A DNA stretch of 64,000 nucleotides. Origin: Bacillus shivajii (lineage in GTDB: Bacteria; Bacillota; Bacilli; Bacillales; Salisediminibacteriaceae). The notes beneath the pieces are model-generated. The model saw only the letters and a list, made by a program, of their open reading frames with translations. It did no database searches and was not told where the DNA came from. The stretch covers positions 186,001-250,000 of the forward strand of contig NZ_CP084703.1 in assembly GCF_020519665.1 (NCBI RefSeq), in the 5' to 3' direction. Shown here piece by piece: positions 26,593-34,947 of this stretch; the first letter of the stretch is position 1, and each line of letters begins with the position of its first letter. The position numbers and the translations under genes were made by a program.

Positions 26593-26621
26593 TAGTATGT
26601 ATCAGCGATGAAAAATCATGC
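26593..26621 (-). promoter_or_regulatory. SigG-type promoter of the SASP gene
   Basis: On the minus strand, GCATG (-35 type GHATR) and CATACTA (-10 type CATNHTA) are spaced by 17 bp, 27 bp before the start codon. This fits transcription in the developing forespore. Confidence 0.7.
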
Positions 26622-26767
26622 AATTTCACAGCAATTTCTCTTTTTAGACTTAAAGATACATGGGTGCGCCTTAGGCATTTCATTAAATTAGCAATAAGCT
26701 TTAAGAGCGCCAATTTATTAGAAAAAGGAAAACAAGAAAAAAATGTCGAAATTTCTTATTCTTTCTA

Positions 26768-26796
26768 TTGAGAATGTTCAGACAATGGTATATAAT
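26768..26796 (+). promoter_or_regulatory. Promoter of the second c-di-GMP riboswitch
   Basis: TTGAGA (26768-26773) and TATAAT (26791-26796) have a 17-bp spacing, about 35 bp before the riboswitch. Confidence 0.8.
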
Positions 26797-26831
26797 ATAC
26801 TTATAACCTTCTTCTTACATCATCTTTGGGT

Positions 26832-26976
26832 CAAATCCAAATTGCGGTGTACGAAACGGCAAAGCCACCGAAAGATGGTGACGCAAAACTATAGGGGCTA
26901 CGTTCAAGTCGAATAAGCCAGCCAGTTACCGAAAGAAACCCTCAAATGACAAACGGGGACATGTAGTTTGGATTTG
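26832..26976 (+). ncRNA. Cyclic di-GMP-I riboswitch 2
   Basis: The aptamer has GGCAAAGCCACC, a GAAA-type loop, GGTGACGCAAAAC, GGGGCTA and GCCAGCCAGTTACCG (about 26858-26930), all hallmarks of the GEMM-I class. An extra 10-bp outer stem (CAAATCCAAA, 26832-26841, with TTTGGATTTG, 26967-26976) encloses the aptamer. Downstream hairpins at about 27024-27050 (CTTGCTA/TAGCAAG) and 27050-27072 (CAATGAC/GTCATTG) may form the switch platform. It controls a 37-codon gene. Confidence 0.92.
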
Positions 26977-27141
26977 TAATGAAAACAGTGTCGAAAACGA
27001 ATGAGTCTTGCTAGAAAGAAAATCTTTAGCAAGAAGGTCGTAAATACGTCCAATGACCCGTTCGTCATTGAGATAAACTAGTTTAACTAAACCACCAAGA
27101 AAAAAACATCATCCCATCGATGAAAAATGGAGGAATTCAAA

Positions 27142-27255
27142 ATGAAAAAAGACAACCAAGTGAAAAAAGGAAACAAGGAAACAAAAGATAGCGTTCAAGA
27201 TCAAATTCAATGGCAAAAACTCGTTATTCGCGAAGAATACGTAAATGCAAAATAA
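27142..27255 (+). CDS. 37-residue protein under c-di-GMP riboswitch control
   Basis: The ATG at 27142 has an AATGGAGGAATTC ribosome site at ideal distance. The product is 37 residues, very hydrophilic, with a Lys/Gln/Asn-rich N-terminal half and a C-terminal part QWQKLVIREEYVNAK. There is no signal peptide, so it should stay in the cytoplasm. It is the only coding sequence between the riboswitch and the terminator. I do not recognise it. The strong ribosome site, the promoter and the tight terminator argue that it is a real gene and not chance. Confidence 0.65.
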   Translation: MKKDNQVKKGNKETKDSVQDQIQWQKLVIREEYVNAK

Positions 27256-27319
27256 AATATATTCTCTTAACAAACAACATGGATTGATCGAAAAGATCGT
27301 ATGATAGAAGAAGGAAAAA

Positions 27320-27345
27320 GCAGCTCTCTGGTGGGGGCTGTTTTT
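27320..27345 (+). terminator. Terminator after the 37-residue gene
   Basis: CAGCTCTC pairs with GGGGGCTG (G-U pairs included) over TGGT, followed by TTTTTAT. Confidence 0.85.
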
Positions 27346-27370
27346 ATTTGTCGATAGGCAGAGAAAAATT

Positions 27371-27625
27371 GAGTAGTTATGCAGTATTATTTAGGCTGAA
27401 AGATATTCTGGAAAGCAGGTAGATTATGATGCTATCCCGCGTGGTGAGGTGGTGGTTGTCTGACCTTTGAATTTCGCTGTAATACTTAGATATTTTTAGC
27501 TTTTGAACTCTACATTTTTGAAGCAGGTTCAGCTGAAGCAGGTTCAAATTTGTACGCTTCAATCCATGAATAAACAGCCGAAAAAACGAATATAAAAGAC
27601 GATATAATTAATAAAAATACACATG
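27371..27625 (+). repeat. Interspersed hairpin element, copy F
   Basis: It has GGTTGTCTGACCTT (about 27454), the arm TTGAACTCTACA, GAAGCAGGTTCAGCTGAAGC and the end TTGTACGCTTCAATCCATG. The first ~80 bp are more diverged than in the other copies. It follows the riboswitch-gene terminator in the same orientation. Confidence 0.85.
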
Positions 27626-27706
27626 CCAAAACTCTACATCCAACAGCTATTTTTTTCATGAAAATGTAATACAATAAAGGAACATAATGACTAGGAAAGG
27701 ATTGAA

Positions 27707-28249
27707 ATGATGAAAACAATTGCTGTTTATTGTGGGTCAAGTGAAGGGCATGACCCCATTTATATGGAAGAAGCGCGAAAACTAGGGAAGCATCTTGCTG
27801 AAAATGGAATCAAGCTGGTGTATGGAGGAGCGACTGTCGGCTGCATGGGAGCTGTTGCCGATGCTGCAATTGATGCAGGCGGAGAAGTGATTGGCGTCAT
27901 GCCTGAAAAGCTGGCAAGTCTTGAAATCACACATGAAAACTTAACCGAACTGCATGTTGTTAAAGATATGCATGAAAGAAAAGCGCTCATGGCCCAATAT
28001 GCTGATGGCTTTATTGCACTACCTGGAGGGGCAGGTACATTAGAAGAGTGGTTCGAAGTATTTACATGGGCACAAATTGGCTATCATGATAAGCCGTGCG
28101 CACTTCTGAACATAAATGACTATTACACACCGCTCGTTTCTTTATTTGATCACATGATTGAACAAGGCTTTGTAAAAAAAGAGTACAAGGATTTGATTGT
28201 CATGGAAAAGGATGCAGCGAATTTACTTCGGAAGTTGCAAAACTACTAA
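27707..28249 (+). CDS. LOG-family phosphoribohydrolase (TIGR00730 type)
   Basis: The product has 180 residues with the LOG-family motifs YGGATVGCMG (about 37-46) and PGGAGTLEEWFE (about 104-115). Enzymes of this family cut AMP-type nucleotides to the free base and ribose-5-phosphate, and the plant versions make active cytokinins. In Bacillus the protein is often annotated as a lysine decarboxylase by mistake. AGGAAAGGAT precedes two adjacent ATG codons, either of which may be used. Confidence 0.9.
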   Translation: MMKTIAVYCGSSEGHDPIYMEEARKLGKHLAENGIKLVYGGATVGCMGAVADAAIDAGGEVIGVMPEKLASLEITHENLTELHVVKDMHERKALMAQYADGFIALPGGAGTLEEWFEVFTWAQIGYHDKPCALLNINDYYTPLVSLFDHMIEQGFVKKEYKDLIVMEKDAANLLRKLQNY

Positions 28250-28280
28250 TCGACGTTTTAAAAAATGAGTATGTAGTGAA

Positions 28281-28420
28281 AGTCGCAAGTATCTGAGTAA
28301 AGTCGCAAATATTTGATGAAACTCGCAAGTAAATCAAGGAACTCGCAAGTAAAAAGGAAAGTCACAAGTAACTGAAGAAACTCGCAAAGAACCGATGAAA
28401 ACTCGCTTGTAAATCGCTAA
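28281..28420 (+). repeat. Array of ~20-bp units after the LOG gene
   Basis: About seven units of 19-21 bp have the core A(G/C)TCGCAAGTAA. Unit starts are at about 28281, 28301, 28321, 28341, 28360, 28380 and 28401. They lie between the LOG stop codon and its terminator, so they would be transcribed in its 3' untranslated region. Confidence 0.85.
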
Positions 28421-28449
28421 ATGAAAAAACGAAACAACTACGGTACAAA

Positions 28450-28490
28450 AAGCGCTGGTGGATTGCTCCTACCAGCGCCTATCTATTTTT
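28450..28490. terminator. Terminator between the convergent LOG and ferritin-like genes
   Basis: GCGCTGGT pairs with ACCAGCGC (with one extra pair) over an 11-nt loop; a short T run follows on the plus strand and an A run precedes it. Confidence 0.8.
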
Positions 28491-28530
28491 TAGCTCATTA
28501 GGGACAACTGTTGCTCCATAGCAGTTCGGT

Positions 28531-28977
28531 CTAATGTTGTTGAAGAAAAAATAAAAACCAAACCGCATGATTTTGTTCATCTGCTGCAGCACGTCTAAAT
28601 ATTTCTTTTATGGAAGCATCCTGAGTGCGATCTGCAATATCTAAATAAAAATTAACAGTCTTTTGTTCATTTTTGAACCCTGCTAAAATCCCATCCCTAT
28701 AAGTATTGGGACACTCTTCTTTGACCTCAGGGGTTGGCTTTCTACCCGTTAAATTTTTATAAATACGATTAAATTCATCGAAATGCCGTACGTGATTTTT
28801 TCGAATCTCGAGAATTTGCCTTCTTGCCTCATCGGTATGTGCCATATCTGCTAATTTCCTATAAAAAGCAATGGCACTGTACTCGTCATTGATCGCCTTC
28901 ATCATATCTTTAGCCAGAGCTGACTGGTTCTCGCCACGGTAATATGGATTATAGTAATAATAATGATTTGGATACAT
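28531..28977 (-). CDS. Ferritin-like domain protein (YhjR-type)
   Basis: The product has 148 residues. After a Tyr-rich N terminus (YYYYNPYY), a four-helix ferritin-like domain carries the di-iron ligand pattern: Glu in NDEYSAIAFY, EIRKNHVRHFDEF, Glu in NEQKTVNFYL and ADEQNHAVWF. This fits a small rubrerythrin-like protein without the rubredoxin part, as in spore-forming Bacillus. AGGAGGGG precedes the ATG. Function in iron or peroxide handling is likely but not proven. Confidence 0.75.
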   Translation of the reverse strand: MYPNHYYYYNPYYRGENQSALAKDMMKAINDEYSAIAFYRKLADMAHTDEARRQILEIRKNHVRHFDEFNRIYKNLTGRKPTPEVKEECPNTYRDGILAGFKNEQKTVNFYLDIADRTQDASIKEIFRRAAADEQNHAVWFLFFLQQH

Positions 28978-29239
28978 AGGAGTTTCCCCTCCTGAAAAAC
29001 GTAGTTACCATTAGTTAATGTAGGTGTGAGCGGATGAGTGCTTGTGTATTGAAAAGTGAAAAGAAAAAGCACACCTGTAAAAGTACACGTGTGTTCAGTC
29101 GAGCCATTATTTTTTACAATTGGAATCCAAATTTTACTATGCTTATCGGTGCTGTCAGGATTTCTGGACCTTCTGCATGTTCGTATTTTGTAGCGTCAGA
29201 GAAACTTCTCCCGACATTTTGAGTTTTGTTTTGCAGGAC

Positions 29240-29839
29240 TTACAAGTGAAAGAGCATGTAAATAGCAAGTACCCACATCGTAATGGCTGAAAGTTTATTA
29301 ATCACGGTACGAAAAATAAAGTTTTTATCTTTATGGCCAATGAGTCGACCAAGAAGAGCAAGCATGAAAAAGTACAACCAGGAGACGGAAATCGTCGCGG
29401 TCATATAAAGCCACTTGTCAACGCCAGAAAAAATAAGGGACTGGGTGCCGATCACGCCAATCGTATCGAGTAATGCATGCGGGTTTAGTAAAGAAACTGA
29501 TGCAGCAAAAGCCACTTGTTTTTTCGCTGTGGCTGGAGGGTCTTGGTCACGCTCTTTCGCACTTGCTTTCCAAATTGTCCACCCCATATAGAGCAAAAAG
29601 ACAAATCCACCGATAAGAAGGATTGGTCTCAAGTTTTCAAAGATGTCAGCGATCATTGTTAATGAAAACACCGCAACGAGAATGAGAAGCGTATCAGAAA
29701 TCGAAGCCGTCAAAATTGAGGGTAGTGCTTTTCTGTATGTAGGTTGGTTAATGCCTTGGGTAAAAATAAAAACGTTTTGTGGTCCCATTGGCAGAATGAG
29801 ACTAAAAGCTAAAATGAATCCGTATATAAAAGCTTCCAT
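29240..29839 (-). CDS. LysE-family amino-acid exporter
   Basis: The product has 199 residues with about six membrane spans. The opening segment with LPMGPQNVFIFTQG and the middle LNPHALLDTIGVIG are characteristic of LysE/ArgO-type exporters of basic amino acids. AAGGAGTAAAGA precedes the ATG. It is monocistronic. Confidence 0.85.
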   Translation of the reverse strand: MEAFIYGFILAFSLILPMGPQNVFIFTQGINQPTYRKALPSILTASISDTLLILVAVFSLTMIADIFENLRPILLIGGFVFLLYMGWTIWKASAKERDQDPPATAKKQVAFAASVSLLNPHALLDTIGVIGTQSLIFSGVDKWLYMTATISVSWLYFFMLALLGRLIGHKDKNFIFRTVINKLSAITMWVLAIYMLFHL

Positions 29840-29986
29840 TCTTTACTCCTTTTTTCGCATTTCGTTATGAACATTTTAGCATGAATATAAAAGGTAACAA
29901 ACACTTGTAAATGGATAATTATGTTAAAATGGTTATAGTGGTAAATTGCATAATATTCAGAAAAAAAGGAGGGGACCAAGATATAG

Positions 29987-30442
29987 ATGAAGACAACTAA
30001 GGTTTTCTTGTCGTTGTTGTTATTGATTGTGGTGCTCATCATGAATGGGTGCGAAAGCCCGGAGGTAATGTCTGAGGTTGAAGGTAGTTACCTTACTCTT
30101 AAAGAGCATGTCGAATATGGAGATATTGACTTAGAAGTCGATTCGTTGAATGGAGAGATCATTTACTCTTTTGAGCCAGCTGATAATCAGTATTCGTTTG
30201 ATTACAATCTTCGGTTGCAAGAAGGCGACTTCAAGCTAGAAGTCATTACAGGCGGAGAAAAGGTGGATGAAGTCCCTTGGATGAGAGATGATGAAAAAGA
30301 GCTGAACGAAAAACATGATGATGGACACTATAGAATTCATGGCTATGGTGGTGTTTTTCGTATAAATGAAGTCAAAGAGAGGGTCTACTTTTTTTTGCAC
30401 GGACGAGACAGCGCAACCGGGATGCTCGAGATTACTTGGTAG
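29987..30442 (+). CDS. Putative lipoprotein of unknown function
   Basis: The product has 151 residues with an N-terminal signal and lipobox (IMNGC, Cys22). The mature part is acidic with two aromatic-rich beta segments. It starts a run of small + strand genes. An AAAAAAGGAGGGG site precedes the ATG at a somewhat long distance. No domain was recognised. Confidence 0.65.
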   Translation: MKTTKVFLSLLLLIVVLIMNGCESPEVMSEVEGSYLTLKEHVEYGDIDLEVDSLNGEIIYSFEPADNQYSFDYNLRLQEGDFKLEVITGGEKVDEVPWMRDDEKELNEKHDDGHYRIHGYGGVFRINEVKERVYFFLHGRDSATGMLEITW

Positions 30443-30471
30443 CTAATCGTATGGGTTGAGGGGGAGTTCAG

Positions 30472-30729
30472 ATGGAAGTGGCATTGATTCTTTTTGGATT
30501 ATCAATCATCGTCGCGTTATTTATAGGTCAAAAATATCGTGAAAAAAGGTGGATCATTTGTGGCTTAACTACGATGTTTGTGGTTGCGCCTATATTTTCA
30601 TGGATTGTTTCTATTTTGTACGGAATCCATGAAGGAAGTGGCTTTGCCGCGATCGCATTAATGATGATAATGTTTCCGTTAATGTTTTTCACAGGCCTTG
30701 TCATACTTTTAGTAGGTATCAGAAAATAG
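30472..30729 (+). CDS. Small membrane protein of unknown function
   Basis: The product has 85 residues with three hydrophobic segments (about 2-17, 26-48 and 56-80). TGAGGGGGAG precedes the ATG. It follows the lipoprotein gene by 29 bp and precedes the methyltransferase gene by 11 bp, so the three are probably cotranscribed. Confidence 0.6.
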   Translation: MEVALILFGLSIIVALFIGQKYREKRWIICGLTTMFVVAPIFSWIVSILYGIHEGSGFAAIALMMIMFPLMFFTGLVILLVGIRK

Positions 30730-30740
30730 GTGGTGTTTTC

Positions 30741-31478
30741 TTGACATGGAAAGGATATAACGATCTCGCGTGGACGGAACGAATTATTGCGCCTCCAGAA
30801 GAGTATGAAGAAGAAGTAAGGGGATATATTGACGCAATCAAAAAACATACAACTCTTGATTGTAAGACGATGCTCCACTTTGGCTCTGGTGCTGGTGGTC
30901 ACGACTTTCATTTCAAAAAGCATTTTGATGTTACAGGGGTCGATATAAGTGACGGCATGCTTGAAATTGCGAAAGAGCGAAACCCTGAAGTGACGTATAT
31001 AAAAGGCGATATGAGAACGATCGCTCTTGGTGAAAAATTCGATGTTGTCATGATTCCAGATTCAATTATGTATATGACAACAGAAGAAGAGGCTGAACAA
31101 GCTGTACAAAATGCAGCAAAACATTGTAAAAGAAATGGCGTGATCCTCATCGTCACACATCCAAAGGAAAGTTTTCATGAGAATAACTTTGCATATAATG
31201 GAGCAAAAGACAATGTGCATATCACGATTTTTGAAAACAATTATATTACCTCTGACAAGACTTACGAAGCCGCAATGGTATTCCTTATTCGTGAAAACGG
31301 AAAGCTTTCCATACATCAAGACGTTCATACGTTAGGACTTTTCAGTTACGAGACATGGCAAGATTTTTTCAAAAAACAAAAGCTCAATGTTCACGAAATG
31401 GATATGAACGATCTTTACGATGAATGGCTGCTTGACTACGGTAAATATAAGTTAAAAGCGTTTATTCTTACCTTTTAG
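30741..31478 (+). CDS. Class I SAM-dependent methyltransferase
   Basis: The product has 245 residues from a TTG start behind AGGTGG. The SAM-binding motif is degenerate but clear (MLHFGSGAGGHDFHF, about 42-56; VTGVDISDGMLEIAKER; KGDMRTI). The family methylates small molecules. The substrate is not visible. It lies in a run of accessory genes. Confidence 0.8.
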   Translation: MTWKGYNDLAWTERIIAPPEEYEEEVRGYIDAIKKHTTLDCKTMLHFGSGAGGHDFHFKKHFDVTGVDISDGMLEIAKERNPEVTYIKGDMRTIALGEKFDVVMIPDSIMYMTTEEEAEQAVQNAAKHCKRNGVILIVTHPKESFHENNFAYNGAKDNVHITIFENNYITSDKTYEAAMVFLIRENGKLSIHQDVHTLGLFSYETWQDFFKKQKLNVHEMDMNDLYDEWLLDYGKYKLKAFILTF

Positions 31479-31509
31479 TAGCGGGTGTTTTGGAAAAGGG
31501 GCTGGCAAA

Positions 31510-31935
31510 ATGGAGAAATGGCAAGGCTCAGCAGCTGTTTGCATCAATAATGAAGGGAAATTGTTAATGGTGTTACAAGGAAAGCCAGAGGAAAAAAAGA
31601 AGTGGTCGGTCCCATCAGGTGGGAAGGAACCGAACGAATCATTTGCACAATGTTGTATTCGTGAGGTTTGGGAAGAAACAGGATATGAAGTAGAAGTTGT
31701 AGACGAAGTTTTCGTGAAAAAGTGCTCGGAGGCTCGTGTCGAAGTCCCTTACTTTTGCGTTAATGTCATTGGGGGAGAAGAGCAAATTCAAGACCCAGAT
31801 CAATTAATTTATGAAATTGCTTGGAAGAACGCAGAAGAATTAAAAGAGTTAGAGCTTTCATTTCCTGAAGATCGAAATTTGTTGATTTATTTGATGGAAA
31901 AAGAGAAGCGGGAGACTTGTTCGCGGAATTCGTGA
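31510..31935 (+). CDS. Nudix hydrolase
   Basis: The product has 141 residues with a complete Nudix box (GGKEPNESFAQCCIREVWEETGYE, about 37-60; pattern GX5EX7REUXEEXGU). It should hydrolyse a nucleoside diphosphate linked to another group. AAAGGGGCTGG precedes the ATG. Behind it, the short spacer holds two 21-bp units of the array class seen elsewhere (about 31985). Confidence 0.85.
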   Translation: MEKWQGSAAVCINNEGKLLMVLQGKPEEKKKWSVPSGGKEPNESFAQCCIREVWEETGYEVEVVDEVFVKKCSEARVEVPYFCVNVIGGEEQIQDPDQLIYEIAWKNAEELKELELSFPEDRNLLIYLMEKEKRETCSRNS

Positions 31936-32049
31936 AGAAATCTTGGAAGTCGTGGAGAAACGAGAAAAGTCACCACATCCCAAAAGCCGCAAGTAAATCA
32001 CAGTACTCGACAAAATACTCTCATCCCGATAAATGACAAGGAGTCGATC

Positions 32050-32580
32050 ATGTTCGAATCAATTGATTATTTACAATATGGGAACGAAAAACAACAGTTT
32101 GCTTATCAAGCGATACGCCAATTAGGGGTGATGGAAGACCTAGCTGCTTTTAAACCTATTCTTTGCGGCACGTTGCCAATCGGCATTGATGTAGAAGGAT
32201 CTGATTTAGATGTGATTATGGAAGTGACTGATTTCTTTCAGTTTGAAAAGAAGGTCAAAGCTTTGTATAGAGGAAAGGAACAATTTCGATTGAAGAGACG
32301 CACGATAAGAGGACTGTCTGTTATAAAAGCCAACTTTATTTTTCAAGCGTTTGAATTTGAATTATTTGGTCAGCCACAACCTGTGCAAGAGCAATATGCT
32401 TACCTACATATGGTCATTGAGCACTCGGTATTGGAACAGCAGCCCCATCTAAGAGAAGCAGTCATCGCTTTGAAAGAAAAAGGTTATAAAACGGAACCGG
32501 CATTTTGTAAAATCCTCGGGTTAGCAGGAGACCCATATGAGGCTTTGGTTGAGTTCGGTAAACAGAACGGGCTTATTTAG
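32050..32580 (+). CDS. DUF4269-family protein (nucleotidyltransferase-like fold)
   Basis: The product has 176 residues. GTLPIGIDVEGSDLDVIME (about 40-58) resembles the G-S/x-DxD active-site loop of nucleotidyltransferases and is the typical start of DUF4269. Function is unknown. AAGGAGTCG precedes the ATG. Confidence 0.75.
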   Translation: MFESIDYLQYGNEKQQFAYQAIRQLGVMEDLAAFKPILCGTLPIGIDVEGSDLDVIMEVTDFFQFEKKVKALYRGKEQFRLKRRTIRGLSVIKANFIFQAFEFELFGQPQPVQEQYAYLHMVIEHSVLEQQPHLREAVIALKEKGYKTEPAFCKILGLAGDPYEALVEFGKQNGLI

Positions 32581-32757
32581 CAGTGAAAATAAATTAATAA
32601 ATATGATAATGCAACATTTTTCCTCAGTATATAAAGAGATGTCTTTGCTTTCCATATAAATAACTAGTATTTTCCATTGGAATGCAGGAAGGTAAGTTTC
32701 GTATAAGTAGTTACATAGAACATCTAAAAGGGGATTTTCGAGTATGGGGAGAGGAAA

Positions 32758-33063
32758 TTGAAAGTTTTATATGTTGGAATTACGTTTCAATTTATTTTTA
32801 TGTTATTAATGACCTTTTTAAATTTCGCGAGAATTTACATTATCGAACATTATTCCGTATATCCAATCGCACTTTTCGAGTTATTTCTAGGAATTGCGAG
32901 TATTGTTTGCGGAGTGTACGCGTTAATGAAGCGCGTAAAACCAATTCTTTCGTTTTTTGTCGTGATGTTTGGCTTTTTCATATGTTTCATGTTTGTCTTT
33001 ATGTACCTTTTACCTGAAGCGGGCATTCCACCAGCAATACCTTGGCTATATCCAGATATGTAA
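32758..33063 (+). CDS. Small membrane protein of unknown function
   Basis: The product has 101 residues from a TTG start behind GGAGAGGAAA, with three membrane spans (about 3-22, 30-50 and 60-85). The overlapping frame that starts at 32682 lacks these features and is not a gene. No family was recognised. Confidence 0.5.
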   Translation: MKVLYVGITFQFIFMLLMTFLNFARIYIIEHYSVYPIALFELFLGIASIVCGVYALMKRVKPILSFFVVMFGFFICFMFVFMYLLPEAGIPPAIPWLYPDM

Positions 33064-33094
33064 ATCGACTTAATGTTGAAAAAGGGGGCAGTAT

Positions 33095-34010
33095 ATGGAC
33101 CAATACTTTGTCGAAAACATTCGTTTTTTAAAAGATGCTAGTCGGGTTGTTGGGCTTATGAAAGGTTTTTCCTATGATGAAAAATATGTAATCGATGATC
33201 AGCATTTATTACGAATTTTTTCAACTGACGATCTTGAGCGGAGAAAAAATGAGTTCGATACGATTAAAAAGGTGGGAGATTATTCGACCTATGTGCCGAC
33301 AGCTCTTGAATTTGGTGTGTTAGAAGAGAGGAACGTTGCCTATATGATCCTTACTTATCTTCCAGGCACCGATGCTGAAGCCGCGATGTCTCAGTTAACA
33401 AGGGAAGAGCAGTATGAGGCGGGTTTTCAATCTGGCGAAGAGTTGCAGAAGCTTCATAAAGTGCAAGCTCCTGCCGGTTATCCGTCATGGTGGTCCGTGA
33501 AAAAGAAGAAAAGTGACCGGTATTTAAACGAGCTCAAGAACGTACCTATGGATGAAAAAATAAAGCGGATGCTTCAAACATACATTTTCGAAAATGAAGA
33601 TATCATGAAACGCAGACCGAACACGTTTCAACATGATGACTTTCACCCATCAAACTTGATCATACATAATAAAAAGTTTGCTGGTATCATTGATTTTCAA
33701 AGAATGGACTGGGGAGATCCAATTCATGACTTGCAAAAACTAGGTTTTTTTCTCAAAACAAGTTAGTATTCCGTTTACAAAAGCGATTATTGACGGTTAT
33801 CACGGTGGTCGTGGCGTTGATGATTCATTTTGGAATTTGTATGCATTATATAGCGCGATGCATGTTGTCTCCGCACTCGTTTGGGGGGTGAAGCAGAGCA
33901 ATGGACAATATGAGCTGCTTAAAAAATATTCGCTAGAAGTTATTGCCGATCATGACGAGTTCCGACGAACAGTGCCGAAGTGGTATGAGGAGCAAGTGGC
34001 ACGTGACTGA
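33095..34010 (+). pseudogene. Aminoglycoside phosphotransferase-like gene, split by a frameshift in a T7 run
   Basis: The first frame (33095-33766) gives 223 residues with the APH kinase fold: catalytic HDDFHPSN and metal loop IIDFQRMDWGDP. It then runs into a stop. Dropping one T from the run of seven T at 33745-33751 joins it to a second frame that continues for some 85 residues (with YHGGRGVDDSFWNLYALYSA) and ends at 34010, which restores a normal APH length. It may be a true pseudogene, a slippage-controlled gene or a sequencing error. A GGGGGCAG site precedes the ATG. Confidence 0.8.
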
Positions 34011-34163
34011 AACAGATGATTTGATCGTGGATCCGCTTCATGAAACAATAAAAATCAAGAAGGCAACGATGTGCAGGTATTTTGCATCAGCGAAGCAACA
34101 TGAGCTTCCAACTTCAAAAACTAAGTTTAGGGTAGAACGAAACTATGCAAGGAGGCTGAAAGA

Positions 34164-34808
34164 ATGAAGGTATTTGTTATAGGTGCAAACGGACAAATTG
34201 GTAGGCACCTTGTACGCATGTTACAGGAAAGCAATGAGCATACAGTGAAAGCGATGGTAAGAAAACAAGAGCAAAAGCAGTCGTTCGAACAGTCAGGTGT
34301 TGAAGCAGTAGTCGCTGATTTAGAAGGGGCTGTTGGTGATCTCGCACAGGCAATGAAAGGTTTTGACGCGGTCGTCTTTACTGCAGGATCGGGTGGTCAA
34401 ACTGGAGCAGATAAAACGCTATTGATCGACCTCGATGGTGCGGTCAAAACGGTAGAAGCTGCGGAAAAAGCAGGCGTCGACAGATATGTAATGGTTAGTG
34501 CACACCAAGCACACAACAGGGATAACTGGAATGAGAAGATTAGACATTACTATGTTGCAAAACACTATGCTGATCGAATCGTTGAAGATAGTAGACTCAA
34601 ATACACAGTCATCCGACCGGGAGGACTGTTAAATGAGCCAGGTAAAGGAAAAGTTACCGCTGCTGAAAACTTACAACGAGGGTCCATCCCACGTGAAGAT
34701 GTCGCAAAAACAATCGTCGCCTCTCTAAACGATGAGCATACTCAAAATCGATCGTTCGATCTTATTTCAGGTGAAGATGACATAGAAGAAGCAGTGAAAA
34801 AGATATAA
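34164..34808 (+). CDS. NAD(P)-binding atypical short-chain dehydrogenase (YhfK-like)
   Basis: The product has 214 residues with a Rossmann nucleotide site (VIGANGQIGRHL, 5-16) and an atypical SDR/NmrA-like layout with YYVAKHYADRIV and YTVIRPGGL. It resembles the YhfK group of Bacillus. AGGAGGCTGAAAGA precedes the ATG. Substrate unknown. Confidence 0.85.
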   Translation: MKVFVIGANGQIGRHLVRMLQESNEHTVKAMVRKQEQKQSFEQSGVEAVVADLEGAVGDLAQAMKGFDAVVFTAGSGGQTGADKTLLIDLDGAVKTVEAAEKAGVDRYVMVSAHQAHNRDNWNEKIRHYYVAKHYADRIVEDSRLKYTVIRPGGLLNEPGKGKVTAAENLQRGSIPREDVAKTIVASLNDEHTQNRSFDLISGEDDIEEAVKKI

Positions 34809-34863
34809 AGAACAAGTGGAATCAATCTTCACGTGAGCCTAAAACCTAGTGGGTTTCCTATAA

Positions 34864-34882
34864 CCAGGTTCTAGGTACCTGG
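34864..34882. repeat. CCAGGT...ACCTGG palindrome
   Basis: CCAGGTTCTAGGTACCTGG is one of several CCAGG/CCTGG palindromes in this window (others are within the terminator at 1410, at 39546-39592, at 39738 and inside the hairpin at 43829). They lie only in intergenic space. Confidence 0.6.
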
Positions 34883-34908
34883 GAGGGGATTATAAGTTGT
34901 TAAGGGGT

Positions 34909-34947
34909 AAAAAGCCAGCACCTTTAGGGCGCTGGCTTAACGTTTTT
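34909..34947. terminator. Bidirectional terminator between the SDR and DUF2680 genes
   Basis: AAGCCAGC pairs with GCTGGCTT over an 11-nt loop; A run before and T run (GTTTTTTAA) after. Confidence 0.85.

Noticed and set aside
27707-28249. Lysine decarboxylase
   Set aside because: The PGGxGTxxE motif belongs to LOG-family phosphoribohydrolases. The decarboxylase name is an old mis-annotation.
28281-28420. CRISPR array
   Set aside because: The units are 20 bp without distinct spacers and no cas genes are near. The same applies to the arrays at 6485, 43885 and 54950.
32682-33017. A 111-codon frame overlapping the small membrane gene
   Set aside because: It lacks membrane spans and a clear ribosome site, while the other frame gives a clean three-span protein behind GGAGAGGAAA.
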